Shown here: positions 10,324 to 18,349 of the stretch, in pieces
Numbering within the stretch: the stretch's first letter is position 1
Layout: the number at the start of each line of letters is the position of its first letter
Assembly: GCA_018623995.1 (NCBI GenBank)
Contig: JAAZUV010000001.1
Coordinates: 1 to 51,902, forward strand
Direction: 5' to 3'
DNA: 51,902 bases
Origin: Methanobacteriota archaeon
GTDB taxonomy: Archaea; Thermoplasmatota; Poseidoniia; Poseidoniales; Poseidoniaceae
Program-made: the position numbers and the translations under genes
The notes under the pieces: model-generated
The model's input: only the letters and a program-made list of their open reading frames with translations
Database searches by the model: none
Told to the model about the DNA's origin: nothing

Positions 10324-11700
10324 ATGAGCACCATGTTCGATGAGGCATACGGGACGTTGCCAGAGAAACCACCTACTCTATCGAAGGAGGTCTATCGGGA
10401 ACGACAAGCTCGATTGCTCTCGCAACTCGATGTTGACGATCTCATCATTGTCTCCTCTTTACCCGAGGCAACGAGAAGCAACGATGTGCATTATCCGTAC
10501 CGTTCCTCAAGTGACATGATGTACATGTGCGGTTGGACAGATCCAGAAGCTACGTTGATGTTTTACCATGTTGATGGAGAATGGATTTCACATCTTTTTG
10601 TTCAACCAAAAGATACACTGATGGAAATTTGGGAAGGACGACGTCCTGGAACAGAAGGTGCATTGCGAGATTGGCCAATCGACCGTGCTGATTCTTCTCA
10701 TGATATGTGCCTCCATCTTGAGCGTCTCCTCGAGTCGTCAGTGCGAGTACACGTCCGTCCTGGAATTGACCCTCGCATCGATTCAATCGTGATGTCTGCA
10801 GTTGAGAAGCGTGACCGAAAGCGCCAGCACTTTGGTTCCGGTCCAATCAGTGTCGAAGATCCCAGCCGTCGCATCGCAGAGATGCGATTGCGTAAATCCG
10901 ATGAGGAGATTCAACAGATGCGTTATGCTGCAGAAGTTTCGTCGAAAGCACACGAATTGGCAATGGCAGCGAGCAAAGACGGAATACATGAATTCCAAAT
11001 TCAATCCATCATAGAGGGATTCTTTGTTTACGGAGGTACGAGTGGTTGGGCTTATCCATCCATCGTTGGGTGCGGTGAAAATGCAACGATTCTCCATTAC
11101 ACCGTCAATAATTCACCATGTCAATCTGACGAGATTATTTTGATTGATGCTGGTGCGGAGTACCAAGGTTACGCAGCAGATATTACACGTTCCTGGCCTA
11201 TTGGAGGGACTTTTTCAGATGCACAAAAGGAAATTTACGAAATCGTTCTCGATGCTCAAGAGAAAGCCATCGACGCGTGTCGAGTAGGTAACCCATACAA
11301 CATGCCACACGAAGTTGCTCGAAAAGCACTGGCTGAGGGATTGATTCGTCTTGGAGTCATTACGCAAACACTGGATGAAGCACTTGATGTTGAAACTGGT
11401 GAACTACGCAAATGGTACATGCACAACACGGGACATTGGCTTGGTTTGGATGTACATGATGTGGGTACTTACAAGCCAGATGGTTCACCACGTTTGCTTG
11501 AGGAAGGAATGGTTCTAACCGTAGAACCCGGGCTATACTTTGGTGCCTGGCGTCCTGATGTCGATTGCCCGGAGCGATATGCAAACATTGGGATTCGCAT
11601 TGAAGATGATGTCCTTGTAACAAATGGGGATCCTGACGTCTTGACCATTTCCTGTCCAAAAACAATTGATGATATTGAACGAATTGTTGGAAGTCTTTGA
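10324..11700 (+). CDS. pepP: Xaa-Pro aminopeptidase (M24B metallopeptidase)
   Basis: A 458-aa peptidase releasing N-terminal residues preceding proline. The N-terminal part is an AMP_N-type domain (SSSDMMYMCGWTDPEATL). The C-terminal pita-bread domain carries the dinuclear metal ligands: Asp in DAGAEYQGYAADITRSWP, His in HNTGHWLGLDVHDVG, and Glu in VEPGLYF and GIRIEDDVLV. The ATG at 10324 is preferred because GGATGAT precedes it; an in-frame TTG at 10312 is the alternative. Bacterial PepP is about 440 aa, so length is normal. The stop codon forms part of the ribosome-binding site of the following mqnC gene (TGAGGTGG), pointing to coupled expression. Confidence 0.92.
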   Translation: MSTMFDEAYGTLPEKPPTLSKEVYRERQARLLSQLDVDDLIIVSSLPEATRSNDVHYPYRSSSDMMYMCGWTDPEATLMFYHVDGEWISHLFVQPKDTLMEIWEGRRPGTEGALRDWPIDRADSSHDMCLHLERLLESSVRVHVRPGIDPRIDSIVMSAVEKRDRKRQHFGSGPISVEDPSRRIAEMRLRKSDEEIQQMRYAAEVSSKAHELAMAASKDGIHEFQIQSIIEGFFVYGGTSGWAYPSIVGCGENATILHYTVNNSPCQSDEIILIDAGAEYQGYAADITRSWPIGGTFSDAQKEIYEIVLDAQEKAIDACRVGNPYNMPHEVARKALAEGLIRLGVITQTLDEALDVETGELRKWYMHNTGHWLGLDVHDVGTYKPDGSPRLLEEGMVLTVEPGLYFGAWRPDVDCPERYANIGIRIEDDVLVTNGDPDVLTISCPKTIDDIERIVGSL

Positions 11701-11709
11701 GGTGGCCGT

Positions 11710-12894
11710 ATGGCTTGGCTAGAGACGCTGCAAAGGATTCTATCTTCGGACGAAACGTTTCGTTTGACTATCGACGAATGCGTTGAACTCTACAATGACG
11801 CTCCTCTACATCAGTTGATGACAGCTGCCCATCATCGAAGATGTCTACATAACCCTTCGAATGAAGTCACCTATCTCGTCGATCGGAACATCAATTACAC
11901 CAATGTCTGCACGATCAACTGCCAATTTTGCTCCTTCTATCGGCCACCTGGTCACGAAGAGACCTATACGCAATCTTACGATGAAATACATGACCGTATT
12001 CACGAACTTGAGGCGATTGGAGGTTCTCGTATTTTGATGCAAGGGGGCGTGAACCCTGATCTTGAATTTAGTTGGTACATCGATCTCATCAAAGCGCTGC
12101 GAGAACGCCATCCAACGATTGATTTGGATTGCTTTTCGCCTATCGAGATTGAAGGAATAGCTGAAGTCACTGAATTGCCAACTCAGACAGTATTGGAACA
12201 CCTCAAGAATGCTGGAATGCATGGCCTACCCGGAGGTGGAGCTGAGATGCTTGTTGAGTCTGTACGAAAGGATGTATCTCCAAAAAAGGGACATCCTGAC
12301 AACTGGTTGCGTGTCATGAAAGAAGCCCAGCTTCTTGGATTGACAACCAGCGCAACCAATGTCATTGGATTTGGTGAATCAAACGCAGACAGAGTTCAAC
12401 ATCTTCATCGAATTCGAGAACAGCAAGAAGAAATCCGTTCGCTTGGGTTGCCTGGCTTCACATCCTTTATTGCATGGCCTGTGCAGTTGGAAACCAACAC
12501 CTTCGGAAAAAGAAATCGTGGTCAAAACAAGTTTGAACGAGGCGCTGGTTCAACGGAATACTTGCGCCATGTTGCGATTGCTCGTTTGTTCTTGGATAAT
12601 GTGGACCACATTCAAGCATCATGGCCGACGATGGGGATGGGAATTGCACAGATGGCCTTGCTCGCAGGTGCTGATGATGCAGGTTCAACCATGATGGAAG
12701 AGAACGTGGTCTCCGCTTCGGGAACGACAAAATTTAGTGCAACGGAATACGAATTACAACTTTCGATTCAACGTGCAGGATTTACCCCGAAGCGACGCAA
12801 CAGTGATTATGAGTTACTTGAAACACCTGACGCTCTCGTCAATGCACCTGAGACGATCAGTCAACCACCACGTCAAGTGGTTGAGTTGGTGTAA
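11710..12894 (+). CDS. mqnC: Cyclic dehypoxanthine futalosine synthase-like radical SAM enzyme
   Basis: A radical SAM protein of the MqnC/MqnE/CofH group. The cluster-binding motif CTINCQFCSFY (C-x3-C-x2-C) follows YLVDRNINYTNV. The rest matches MqnC best: MQGGVNPDL, HGLPGGGAEML, GFTSFIAWPVQ, an IQASW segment and STMMEENVVSASG. MqnC cyclises dehypoxanthine futalosine in the futalosine route to menaquinone. CofH (F420 synthesis) is the main alternative, but its conserved C-terminal segment differs. The usual FGH-x-E stretch reads IGFGES, a mild divergence. A strong Shine-Dalgarno (GAGGTGG) sits 4 nt before the ATG. The 3' end overlaps the convergent lipoprotein gene by 22 nt. No other futalosine-pathway gene is in the window. 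Confidence 0.82.
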   Translation: MAWLETLQRILSSDETFRLTIDECVELYNDAPLHQLMTAAHHRRCLHNPSNEVTYLVDRNINYTNVCTINCQFCSFYRPPGHEETYTQSYDEIHDRIHELEAIGGSRILMQGGVNPDLEFSWYIDLIKALRERHPTIDLDCFSPIEIEGIAEVTELPTQTVLEHLKNAGMHGLPGGGAEMLVESVRKDVSPKKGHPDNWLRVMKEAQLLGLTTSATNVIGFGESNADRVQHLHRIREQQEEIRSLGLPGFTSFIAWPVQLETNTFGKRNRGQNKFERGAGSTEYLRHVAIARLFLDNVDHIQASWPTMGMGIAQMALLAGADDAGSTMMEENVVSASGTTKFSATEYELQLSIQRAGFTPKRRNSDYELLETPDALVNAPETISQPPRQVVELV

Positions 12895-15800
12895 AACACG
12901 ACCCATATCTCAGCGACGATGTTTCGTCCACCTTTGCTTGATTCACCAGTTGGATTGTACTCTTGTCCATTGAAGAGACCTCGATAGGTCAACTCGTTGT
13001 TCTGGCCATTCATGTCAACCCAAGAAGTGATATCGAAACTCCATTGTTTGACATCCTGGCCAGCACACCAACCTGCTCTTCCAAACGGCCATGAACCGAA
13101 TTGATTGGCAACGACTCCATTGTTGACTTCGTTTTCACAGCCAGTGCTCGAATACACGATAGGATGCCACTCATAGGTGTGGTGTGAATCCATGTAGTAG
13201 TGGTGTTGATGGTCACAGAATTCAGCACAATTCGCATCGTCCTTCTGGAAACCATGACCCGTGATGGTTGCAACAATCTCGACTCTGGTCGTTTCACTTG
13301 GAACAGTGAAATTCAAGCTCCGAACATATCGACTTTCATTGTTGTATGTTCCATCGAATTGTCCTCCAGTGAAACCAAACTCAGCATCAAATGCTCGCTC
13401 ACCACTTCCCCAATTTGAAAACAGGAATTTGATGGTAAGGTCTCCTTTGTTTGCACCTTTGTATCTGAATCTTCGCTCTTGATCGTCTTCAAGCATGAAC
13501 AAATACGGGCTAATATCGGTTAACCAACGTCCTTCGCGACCATACGTTGTAATCCAGCGCATAAATTCAGTTCCACAAATCGATGAATTATCTGCATCAC
13601 AGATGTAGAGGTGTGCAAGATAATCCCATTCATGACATCCTCCATAACTTCCATCGCTCTTTTGATACCGGTTTGCTCTTTCATCACAGGCATGTTCATG
13701 GAACACTTCGAGCGTGTCATACGACGATAGATTCTCTGGTAATGTAAAAGTCGTATTCCTGTACGAATTGTGATTTGCTCCCCACCCACCAGCATGTCGA
13801 TCGAAATCGTAGAGGGTGACGACATCAATACCTGAATCCTGCATTCGAATTTCTGGTTCGAATTCGGCGTTCCATTGATGTGGTTCATATGTGTAGTGGA
13901 ATGGATCGTTCGTTTGTGAAACCCATGCATAAATTGAGCCAGTATCGCGTGCACGTTGGAAACGATCGATACCCATGAAGAATGGACTGTTGAAGTTGGA
14001 TATCATTTGGCCTAAGCCGCCTTGAATGTTGCTTGCATCCATATCGATGTAATGTATACGGCCATCCCACTGTTCTTCCTCACTTGGGTTGAGGCGTGCC
14101 TCAACATCGCTCTTTCGCGACAGGACATCGTTGTGGTAGCTTGAGTCAAATGAGCCGTAGAACAGATGGGTGTTATCAGGTAGGTTGCGAATAAATGTGC
14201 CCGGATTTGTAGACCATGTTGCAGAATTCGAGTTTCCACTTCCGTCTGTATACTTGAACATGAACAGATAGACATCATTTCCAGTCCACTTGTTTTGAAA
14301 TGTGAACGTGCCATCGAGCGTTGGTACTGTAAAGGTTGGTACGATGTCCATTGGGCCATTAACAGAAGTGCCTGTTGTCCATTGAACTGGCCTTTGGACA
14401 ATGGCACAACCATCAACATCAATCGTCCAACGTTCAGGACTGTCAGCACAAATGTCGACATTGGCAAACACACCATCACCATCGAGGTCAGCGCATCCTA
14501 CTGTGTTAACCGTTAATCCGCTCGGTGTACCTTCACATGCATCGATCAAATCGTTCACACCATCTCCGTCGGTATCACGTTCGATGGCAGCGCACCCAAA
14601 TTCATCAACATCCGTAGCATTGGCCGGCGTCGTTGGACACAAATCCAATGTTGCCCCAGTTGCATTGACATCGTTGACGTTATCGTTGTCATCATCTACG
14701 TCTTCAGTCGCATCGTAGCAACCATCCATGTCGAAATCCGTGTCCGTTGTTCGCTCTGATTGCCAATTTGAACGACCTTTCGGACATCCATCTGTTGCAT
14801 CAAATTCACCATCGTTATCGTCATCAGAATCTTCGAGGAGATCGTTGCAACCATCCTGATCCCAGTCGTTGTAGAGATTCGCAGGCCAATTGATTTCACC
14901 ATCCAAGCAGGCATCATCGACATCGAGAATACCATCACCATCATCATCGTCATCGTTGGTATCGTCATGACATCCATCTCGATCACGATCGTTCTCAAGC
15001 GTGCTTGTCCACCCCAGACTCGATGTGCAACCATCATTGGCATCCAGAATTCCGTCGTTATCATCGTCTAGGTCCTCGTCGAAATCTCTGCAACCGTCCT
15101 GATCAGCATCACTTTGAGCATTTGATGCCCATCCGTCCGATTCACCATAACCATCTGGACATAAATCAACACTATCTAGGATACCATCTCCATCTGCATC
15201 GTTGTTTTCTTCAACGATGATGGTGATGTTCTTCGAATCCTCAGTAAGCGTGTATTCTCCACATACTGCACTTGTTCGAACAACGAATGTCTCTGTACGT
15301 ACGTCAAGATCGGTCAAAATGTAGGAAAAGCTACCGTCATCCTGTAGAGGTAGTGTGTTCGTTGTCACCGATGAATCTTCTTCATTGATTTCGATCACGG
15401 TTGTGCAGGTTTCCAACGCTTCATGCAGCACTTGACCTTGAAGAATAAGCATTGCAGCCTCAACGACGAGGAATTGTGGTGCAACAATCGATGTCGTTCC
15501 TTCTTCTGGTAGGAGAATTTCGATTGTATTTGTCATTTTAATCTGTTCTCCCATTGTTGGAAAAATCGTTAGATCGACAGTGTAGGTACCTGGTTCCTTT
15601 GGTAGTAATACAATGGAAATACTTGTTGTCTTTTCCGTTATGCTGTAGTCAGATTGGCTGACAGCTACACCTGAGTGGAGTATGCTTGCCTCGACTGAAA
15701 AATCACCGACGCCTGTTGTCTCAAGGAGTACGTTTAGATTTGCAATTTCATCAAGTTCGCCAGTAATTGATTCTCTATCCCATTCTGCTGTTAATGTGAA

Positions 15801-15914
15801 TGGGATAGGTGCAGGCTCTTCCTCAACAATCTCAGAATTCGTGTCACTGTTTCCGAAACAACCGGATAGCATTAACAACGAAAGCAAAACTGCAAGGAAA
15901 GGCTTGTTGGCCAT
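12873..15914 (-). CDS. Lipoprotein with thrombospondin type 3 repeats and a PNGase F-like amidase domain
   Basis: A 1013-aa exported protein. The N terminus is a lipoprotein signal (LLSLLMLSGCFG, lipobox cysteine near residue 19), so it should be membrane-tethered outside the cell. After two beta-rich domains come about eight acidic DxDxDG repeats (about residues 235-500), probably a calcium-stabilised spacer. An alpha/beta segment follows, then from about residue 700 to the end a domain with the hallmarks of peptide-N-glycosidase F: CHEWD (residues 760-764; PNGase F has CDEWD, containing catalytic Asp60), CAEFC (896-900; PNGase F CAEWC, containing Glu206), a GER motif like the Glu118 region, and RAGWCAG (PNGase F RAGWCPG). 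It is therefore a candidate secreted deglycosylase that releases N-glycans. Activity is inferred from motifs only. Confidence 0.82.
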   Translation of the reverse strand: MANKPFLAVLLSLLMLSGCFGNSDTNSEIVEEEPAPIPFTLTAEWDRESITGELDEIANLNVLLETTGVGDFSVEASILHSGVAVSQSDYSITEKTTSISIVLLPKEPGTYTVDLTIFPTMGEQIKMTNTIEILLPEEGTTSIVAPQFLVVEAAMLILQGQVLHEALETCTTVIEINEEDSSVTTNTLPLQDDGSFSYILTDLDVRTETFVVRTSAVCGEYTLTEDSKNITIIVEENNDADGDGILDSVDLCPDGYGESDGWASNAQSDADQDGCRDFDEDLDDDNDGILDANDGCTSSLGWTSTLENDRDRDGCHDDTNDDDDDGDGILDVDDACLDGEINWPANLYNDWDQDGCNDLLEDSDDDNDGEFDATDGCPKGRSNWQSERTTDTDFDMDGCYDATEDVDDDNDNVNDVNATGATLDLCPTTPANATDVDEFGCAAIERDTDGDGVNDLIDACEGTPSGLTVNTVGCADLDGDGVFANVDICADSPERWTIDVDGCAIVQRPVQWTTGTSVNGPMDIVPTFTVPTLDGTFTFQNKWTGNDVYLFMFKYTDGSGNSNSATWSTNPGTFIRNLPDNTHLFYGSFDSSYHNDVLSRKSDVEARLNPSEEEQWDGRIHYIDMDASNIQGGLGQMISNFNSPFFMGIDRFQRARDTGSIYAWVSQTNDPFHYTYEPHQWNAEFEPEIRMQDSGIDVVTLYDFDRHAGGWGANHNSYRNTTFTLPENLSSYDTLEVFHEHACDERANRYQKSDGSYGGCHEWDYLAHLYICDADNSSICGTEFMRWITTYGREGRWLTDISPYLFMLEDDQERRFRYKGANKGDLTIKFLFSNWGSGERAFDAEFGFTGGQFDGTYNNESRYVRSLNFTVPSETTRVEIVATITGHGFQKDDANCAEFCDHQHHYYMDSHHTYEWHPIVYSSTGCENEVNNGVVANQFGSWPFGRAGWCAGQDVKQWSFDITSWVDMNGQNNELTYRGLFNGQEYNPTGESSKGGRNIVAEIWVVFYTNSTT

Positions 15915-15944
15915 GTACCATACATGCCCCTGAAGGACATGAAT

Positions 15945-17078
15945 CTAACGTTCGCCGATGAAGAACTGTTCTGTTCTGGGATCGTTGATCTCTAGATCTT
16001 CCAGGTGAACGATTGAATCCGGAAATTGAACATGAACTGGGCATACCCAAAGCAGAGGCATTTGCTTGTTTCGTTTAATTTTTAGAATAAATTCCCAATG
16101 GATGCGGTGCAGTGGTGAATTGACCGTTCCAGGCCACGATTGGTTAGGGGGACTTATGGAAAATGTTCCATCATCTTCAATTCTCGAGGAACCACCCTCG
16201 GCAGAAAATCGCATGGGCCGTAAAAAGACGCCACCTTGAATATCCTTTCTCTCGATTGGCGAATCTTCACCACCCGCAGTACCATCATCCAGACTTGCCT
16301 CCCAGTGATGGGGTAACGGTGTAGATAGACCCACAGGCGGTTGTGAACCCTCCGTTGTATTGGAAAGTTCAATGAGAGCCTCTCTTGACGGTGGGAGCGT
16401 ACCCACTTGCCAATGACAGGATATCGATTTCCAATCTGGCAACTCACTGGGCAATTTGATATGACCGGACAATGGCTTTCCACTTACGATTGGGTGATCA
16501 AATTCGACAACTGGTTGCTCTATTGGTGCTCGAAAGAAGTCTTGTTGACGTTTGAGATCGACGAAATTAGCAATTAATCGGAGTACAATTGGTAGCATCA
16601 GTATGGGCACAACAATGATGCTTAGAATAGGGTAATCTAGAAGGCCAATCTGTAGGCTTTTCGTTCCAACGCTTGGTATGCCTAAGCTACTTAGCAACGG
16701 TTCCAGGAAGAGGTAGACAAGTGTCGAGAGAAGAAGAATTACCGCAGCATTAACCATTCTTCGAGCAATGCCATGGAGTTTGTTTGGAAGGATGTACCAA
16801 CCTCTTCGTTGTTGTTTTACAAGTTTAACAAATGGTTGGCTATCTGTACGGAATTCAGTCATTCCATCATACGTTTCTCCATCCTTGTTAACAATGGTTC
16901 GTTCAATCAACCATCCTTCTGAACTTTGAATGGTGTAAGGTGGCAGCACGTTGACTACCTCATCATCGCTGAGGTTGGAGGCGATTTCATCTTCAAAGAT
17001 TGGTGCAGCATTCGCATTCAATCGTTTATCATCAAACGGAGGATAGCGAACGCGATGAACAATTGACCATGATGACAT
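15945..17078 (-). CDS. Hypothetical membrane protein
   Basis: I do not recognise this 377-aa protein. It has a soluble N-terminal part of about 105 residues, two hydrophobic segments (about 110-130, VNAAVILLLSTLVYLFLEPL, and 150-172, LDYPILSIIVVPILMLPIVL), and a soluble C-terminal domain of about 200 residues rich in beta-type sequence ending LKIKRNKQMPLLWVCPVHVQF. The architecture resembles small two-helix membrane proteins with a cytosolic arrestin- or Ig-like domain, but this is only a shape comparison. Translation looks coupled to geranylgeranyl reductase: the stop codon of that gene lies inside the Shine-Dalgarno of this one (TGAGGAG, 7 nt before the ATG). Confidence 0.6.
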   Translation of the reverse strand: MSSWSIVHRVRYPPFDDKRLNANAAPIFEDEIASNLSDDEVVNVLPPYTIQSSEGWLIERTIVNKDGETYDGMTEFRTDSQPFVKLVKQQRRGWYILPNKLHGIARRMVNAAVILLLSTLVYLFLEPLLSSLGIPSVGTKSLQIGLLDYPILSIIVVPILMLPIVLRLIANFVDLKRQQDFFRAPIEQPVVEFDHPIVSGKPLSGHIKLPSELPDWKSISCHWQVGTLPPSREALIELSNTTEGSQPPVGLSTPLPHHWEASLDDGTAGGEDSPIERKDIQGGVFLRPMRFSAEGGSSRIEDDGTFSISPPNQSWPGTVNSPLHRIHWEFILKIKRNKQMPLLWVCPVHVQFPDSIVHLEDLEINDPRTEQFFIGER

Positions 17079-17087
17079 ATGCTCTCC

Positions 17088-18305
17088 TCAGGTGAACAGA
17101 AGCTTGACTCCTGCTTGCAAAGCCAATTTACGGAATGCTGGAACTTTCTTCAAAAGTGCGAGACCTAACGGAACTGGCTTTTCAATATCGCCGATTTCAT
17201 TGATGAGAGATATCACCTCAGGCTTCGCAAAATTCGCAAAATGTTCGTCCAACTCTTCATCCGTTCGGGTAGAAACAAGGAGATCTCTTAGCGCTCGTGC
17301 ACGATCTTGTTCCTTCTTCATTTTGGGCCACGAGGATTTTGTGACTGATTTCAAATCCTTTTCAGATAACTGATTCAGGTTGACATGTTTGACAAGTTTG
17401 TCAGCAATTGATGAGATCTGTTTGAAACCAGGTCCGAGCCCTCCGCCAGTCGTCGGTTTCGCCATACCTGCGGCATCACCAATGACGAGTACTCGATCTT
17501 TGAAGGGTCTACGAATCATCCCTGAGGGGACTGGTCCACAGTATCGTGCGGTTTCTGTGATGTTTTCAAATCGGTCTTTCCACAATGGATGCTTGAGGAG
17601 GTCGTTGTAGCAGTCAAGTACTGTACGCCCATCGAGAAGGTCAGCTTTTGACCACAGACCGATTCGATGTGTGCCATTTCCTGATGGAATCACCCACGCA
17701 AAGAATCCAGGAGCTATACTTGAACCACTGTACATTTCAAGCCAACCATCTTGGCCTTCATAGCCAATCACTTCGGTTTGGAACCCAATCATCATTTCTT
17801 TCGGATGGCCCATCTTAAATCGACGACGTACCCATGAATGGGCTCCATCACAACCAATAAGCAATTTTGCTTTCAACGTCGTTGTTTCCTCAGTGCGTTG
17901 GTTGACGATATCGATGACTACACCGTCTTCGACAACATCTGCAGATGTTGGTTGAGATTCAAGAATAAGGTCCGCACCTGCCTCAAGCCCTTGTTGGACA
18001 ACGGTTTGATCGAATCGTTTTCTGCAAACAACATACGTTCTCAATTCGCCTTCACGTCCAACAGGTACAAGTGTGCCAGATGGTCCATGAATAAGCGCCC
18101 CATCGACATCCTCAACGACTGTATCGTATGCTTCGACTGCATCCATTGCACTTGGCGTTACCAAACCTGCGCATTGGAAAGGCCTTCCAACTTCATTGTG
18201 TTCTTCGACCATCAAAACAGAAAGTCCACGTTCACACAACATACGTGCAGTATAACCGCCAACTGGACCAGCACCGATGATGACAACGTCGTAATCATGG
18301 TCCAT
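17088..18305 (-). CDS. Geranylgeranyl reductase family FAD-dependent oxidoreductase
   Basis: A 405-aa flavoprotein of the geranylgeranyl reductase family, which in archaea saturates the isoprenoid chains of membrane lipids and in some species menaquinone side chains. Motifs: N-terminal dinucleotide fold VVIIGAGPVGGYTA (residues about 7-20), the family signature around QCAGLVTP (near residue 44, with the conserved Cys), GCDGAHSWVRR (about 155), and the second FAD motif VLVIGDAAGMAKPTTGGG (about 277). Archaeal digeranylgeranylglycerophospholipid reductases are about 390-460 aa. No ribosome site precedes the ATG; a small inverted repeat lies just upstream. The following membrane-protein gene is coupled to its stop codon. 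Confidence 0.88.
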   Translation of the reverse strand: MDHDYDVVIIGAGPVGGYTARMLCERGLSVLMVEEHNEVGRPFQCAGLVTPSAMDAVEAYDTVVEDVDGALIHGPSGTLVPVGREGELRTYVVCRKRFDQTVVQQGLEAGADLILESQPTSADVVEDGVVIDIVNQRTEETTTLKAKLLIGCDGAHSWVRRRFKMGHPKEMMIGFQTEVIGYEGQDGWLEMYSGSSIAPGFFAWVIPSGNGTHRIGLWSKADLLDGRTVLDCYNDLLKHPLWKDRFENITETARYCGPVPSGMIRRPFKDRVLVIGDAAGMAKPTTGGGLGPGFKQISSIADKLVKHVNLNQLSEKDLKSVTKSSWPKMKKEQDRARALRDLLVSTRTDEELDEHFANFAKPEVISLINEIGDIEKPVPLGLALLKKVPAFRKLALQAGVKLLFT

Positions 18306-18325
18306 GTGCTGAATACGGCGGACCG

Positions 18326-18339
18326 AACTTCAAGAAGTT
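18326..18339. repeat. Short inverted repeat upstream of geranylgeranyl reductase
   Basis: AACTTC-AA-GAAGTT is a perfect 6-bp inverted repeat with a 2-nt centre in the 44-bp gap between the topoisomerase stop and the reductase start. It could be a regulator-binding site; the loop is too small for a good RNA hairpin. Chance occurrence is possible at this length. Confidence 0.3.
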
Positions 18340-18349
18340 TCTTCTGCGA

